Source of the DNA: Haemonchus contortus
Taxonomy: Eukaryota; Nematoda; Chromadorea; Rhabditida; Trichostrongylidae
Reading direction: 5' to 3'
DNA length: 64,000 nucleotides
Assembly (NCBI GenBank): GCA_000469685.2
Contig: LS997565.1
Span: forward strand, 37,831,019-37,895,018
Part shown: positions 61,301 to 64,000 of the stretch, piece by piece
Layout: each line of letters starts with the position of its first letter
How positions within the stretch are numbered: the first letter of the stretch is position 1
Program-made: the position numbers and the translations under genes
Notes under the pieces: model-generated
What the model was told of the DNA's origin: nothing
Seen by the model: the letters and a program-made list of their open reading frames with translations, nothing else
The model's database searches: none

Positions 61301-64000
61301 GTCGTGCTGGGCGTACAGGACCGGGTATATGTTATCGACTATACTCTGAGGAACAATATAATAAAATGGAGGATTTCACGACATCAGAAATCAACCGTGT
61401 TTCTTTACAGGATATGGCTCTCCGTATGATAAGCCTTAATCTTGGATGTGCGTTTGCTTTGAATAGTTTCATCAAAATGTATGTAATCAAGTCTCCATAC
61501 TACTGTCAGGAACAATTCAAACGAGAAGGATGCTTTTTGAGAATTCGTCGTACAAATTCTTTCAGTAAATATTCCAGAAAGCCGTAGGAAAGATGTGTCT
61601 CAGCTCGTTTTCCTTTTGTTACTCTCTTAAGATTTCTTTGTTTGAAGAATTTTTGCATTTTTGAAATGAAATTTGAAAAGTCAGTTTCAAAAGAGCATTC
61701 TGCAGCCTCTCTTTCACGCTGACCGACAAGAGTCTGAAGCAGTTCATGTTTCAGTGGATCCACGAACGTTTCCATTCATTGAGAGGCCTGAAGAGGAGAA
61801 ATTGAATGAAGCGCTGAACATCCTCAAGTTTCAGGTGATTTGTCCTATTGCGACCTCTTCTTTTTTGATTGGAATACGATTAATAATTACTTTGAAGTTC
61901 ATCGTGTGTGTTTTTCCAGGGTGTACTTTATCCGGACCGCGAAAATCAACTTACAGCTTTAGGATCAACTATAGCAAAGCTGCCGGTCGATGTAGCAATA
62001 GCCAAGGTACCTTACATAATAGCAGCAACACCGCAAAGTTTTTCCAGTCGAGCTAACCAAACCGTTACCTAAGCCCTGATTCTAGATGCTCGTCTTGGGC
62101 TGTGTGGTGGATCATGTAGAGGTGATACTTACAGTCGCAGCTGGTTTGTCTGTGCAAAGCCCTTTTACCAATCGTTCCTATCGGTAAGTGGTAGAAACGT
62201 CTTGACCACCATTCTGAAGGCAGGAGACCTATGTATCTTTGCCGCATATATGAGTTCCTTACCTTGTTCTAGGGAGCTTGATGTGGTTCAGAGGAGAGAA
62301 GGTTTGACAAACTCTATGGGTGATCCGTTCACACTTATCGAGATATTCAGGTTGGATTTTCACCACGTAACTTCTTAATTTCGATCGTGGATATTTCTTA
62401 ATGATTTCTTGTTTTCCATTAATCCGCATGATATTTCTTGTAATTTGTGTTCCATTTCCTGTTTTCTGTTACGGTTTAACAAAATGTTGAGCCATACCGC
62501 TAATTTGTTGACATTTATGTTTTGATGCCGTGCTGTAAGCATATTGTCAAGCTTCACGGCTATTCGATCACAAGGTGATGGGAGGTCACACTGTAACAAC
62601 TAGTTGTTATTATGCTCTATAGGGAATGGATGCTGCAGAAGAGCACTACTGGCAAAGTTCGTCGGTGGGCGCTTGAAAATGGCATAGATGAACATCGGAT
62701 GTTCGAAATCAGTAAACTTCGGTTTCAGTACAGGTATTTTCGCACTAGTTTAGTGAGCCATGAATAAAAAAGTAGCTCCTCGTTCAGCGGATAGTTGAAT
62801 GTGTGACGATTCCCTTCTAGGTATAATACTGTTTTTAGTTATTATTAGGCAGATTCTTGAAGATGCTGGGCTAATTGAAAAGCCAGATGCACATGAGCTC
62901 GGAGAAGACGACTCAAGGCAAAGAAGAATTGACCAAGGAGATAGAAAGAAGTTACTCGATATGAAGCGTGAAGCCAGGTAAAACGATTCGAATGAATTCC
63001 AATGAAAGAAGAGTAGACAACGTTTTTTTTTCAGAAATCAGGAAAAAACGAGAAAAGTCTTACGGGCAGATAAGCATTTCGATTCAATACTCAATGAAAT
63101 GGAGGAGGAAGATCTAGGTGTTTCAGTTTTCACTGATGAAATATCAATGATTCATCTCTCATCGTATAGAAAACGAAAAGGATCCCTTGAAGACCGACGT
63201 TAAAACTGTCGAGTTCCTCTTGAGCTATAAGCAAAGGGACTTCGAACTAATTCGTCGAACTCATAAATTACGTCGAAAAGATGCAGAGGTGCGTTGCTAG
63301 TGGCATTCTTTTCGAATCTGGGTGCAGCTGATGTTTCAGGTTATCCGGGTCATCATAGCTGCTGGCCTGTATCCGAACTACACATTTCCGGATCCCCTAA
63401 ATAAATATCAGGTAGTCCGATCTTTGAATATGTAGATAAGTCTAAACTTTCACGGTTTTCCCATTCAGCATGGTCAAGAGATGTTTGTGCATACGCGAAT
63501 GAAGCCTTTCACTCTAATCCATCCTAATTCAACCATAGCGCAGTACCATGCAGGTAATACACTTTTTCCACCTTGGAAGCTGTTGAAATTCCATACTCTA
63601 CTGACGGCTCATTGGCTATTCATAGCCCCTTCCGAATAGTGGTTACAAAGCAGGGTTAATGACGATTCTGAATACTAAATACACATACGATACATGACTC
63701 TTTTAATAAGTTCTGATTACAGAAACACTTGAACCTCGCGCTGATAGCGAAGGGCGGTCAGTGCGCCACAAAATCTTGTTCTATGGGCTGCTGTTGGAAA
63801 CCACAAAACCATATATCTGTAATGTTCTACCTCTTCCGGCATTAAACCTGTTGTTGTTTGCAAAAAAGGTGAGTAGTCGAACATTTCTGCCTATCGCACA
63901 ATTTTGTACTCGGATAAGGCTAGTGTGAAAGAAAGATGATCATAATCCCTACGATGTAAACGCGACTATTATCGTCGTCTACGGCGACGATCCCAACAAA
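58376..64000 (+). CDS. DHX34: DHX34-type DEAH-box RNA helicase (NMD factor), C-terminus outside window
   Basis: DHX34 (from memory smgl-2 in C. elegans) is an RNA-dependent ATPase that promotes UPF1 phosphorylation in nonsense-mediated mRNA decay. Twenty-four exons join in phase, starting 58376-58481, 58624-58699, 58777-58915, 59233-59391 and 59467-59517, and ending 63340-63411, 63469-63553 and 63723-63868, for about 886 aa; human DHX34 has 1143. Motifs in order: [11 protein letters not shown], Walker [12 protein letters not shown] near 168-177, [22 protein letters not shown] near 262, [40 protein letters not shown] and [18 protein letters not shown], the arginine fingers in [30 protein letters not shown] and [14 protein letters not shown] instead of DEAH is normal for this family. 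The acceptor at 60914 (TTTGAG) is non-consensus but required by phase. The start is uncertain; 58277 is an alternative ATG. Confidence 0.93.

Noticed and set aside
63920..64000. A further DHX34 exon at the right edge
   Set aside because: The open sequence has no resemblance to the expected DHX34 C-terminal region and no clear acceptor; it is treated as intron.

Overview
The window reads as nuclear DNA of a nematode, most likely a parasitic clade V worm of the hookworm/strongylid type. This is inferred from three things: short GT..AG introns with T-rich 3' splice sites, gene families whose closest remembered relatives are Caenorhabditis genes, and a repeat load of mariner, RTE, tRNA-SINE and microsatellites. 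No spliced-leader gene, rRNA gene, bacterial operon or CRISPR array was found. All protein genes are multi-exon. Exon structures were built by hand from splice signals, reading-phase continuity and remembered family sequences. No alignment was run.

Layout. 1-3610: a tandem array of about 285-bp units, each with one elongator tRNA-Met(CAT) gene on the minus strand (13 copies, cut by the left edge). 4392-7931 (minus): a complete five-exon N-terminal protein methyltransferase (NTMT1 family). 8319-9600: a full-length but inactivated DD34D mariner. 9600-17460: no recognisable gene, two SINE-like fragments. 17463-18345: an internally deleted mariner. 18540-21851: a SINE next to a nearly complete RTE-type non-LTR retrotransposon with target-site duplications. 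About 22464-32086 (plus): a LIV-1-type ZIP metal transporter in at least ten exons, with introns full of repeats (a non-autonomous mariner, a foldback element, a 128-bp GC-box tandem repeat, 599 bp of (CAGA)n and a 40-bp-stem hairpin).

34.8-35.3 kb: a possible small secreted protein. 37.8-39.7 kb (minus): exons of a small membrane protein and of a cysteine-rich secreted protein. 39.9-44.2 kb: unrecognised coding exons. 45014-45905: a second copy of the non-autonomous mariner. 48299-48350: a perfect 23-bp hairpin. 49915-57851 (minus): a fifteen-exon coiled-coil protein of about 716 aa. 58376 to the right edge (plus): 24 exons of a DHX34 helicase (nonsense-mediated mRNA decay), transcribed divergently from the coiled-coil gene, with the C-terminus outside the window.

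The genes do not form an evident pathway. They look like ordinary housekeeping loci separated by repeats. The most unusual structure is the tRNA-Met tandem array.
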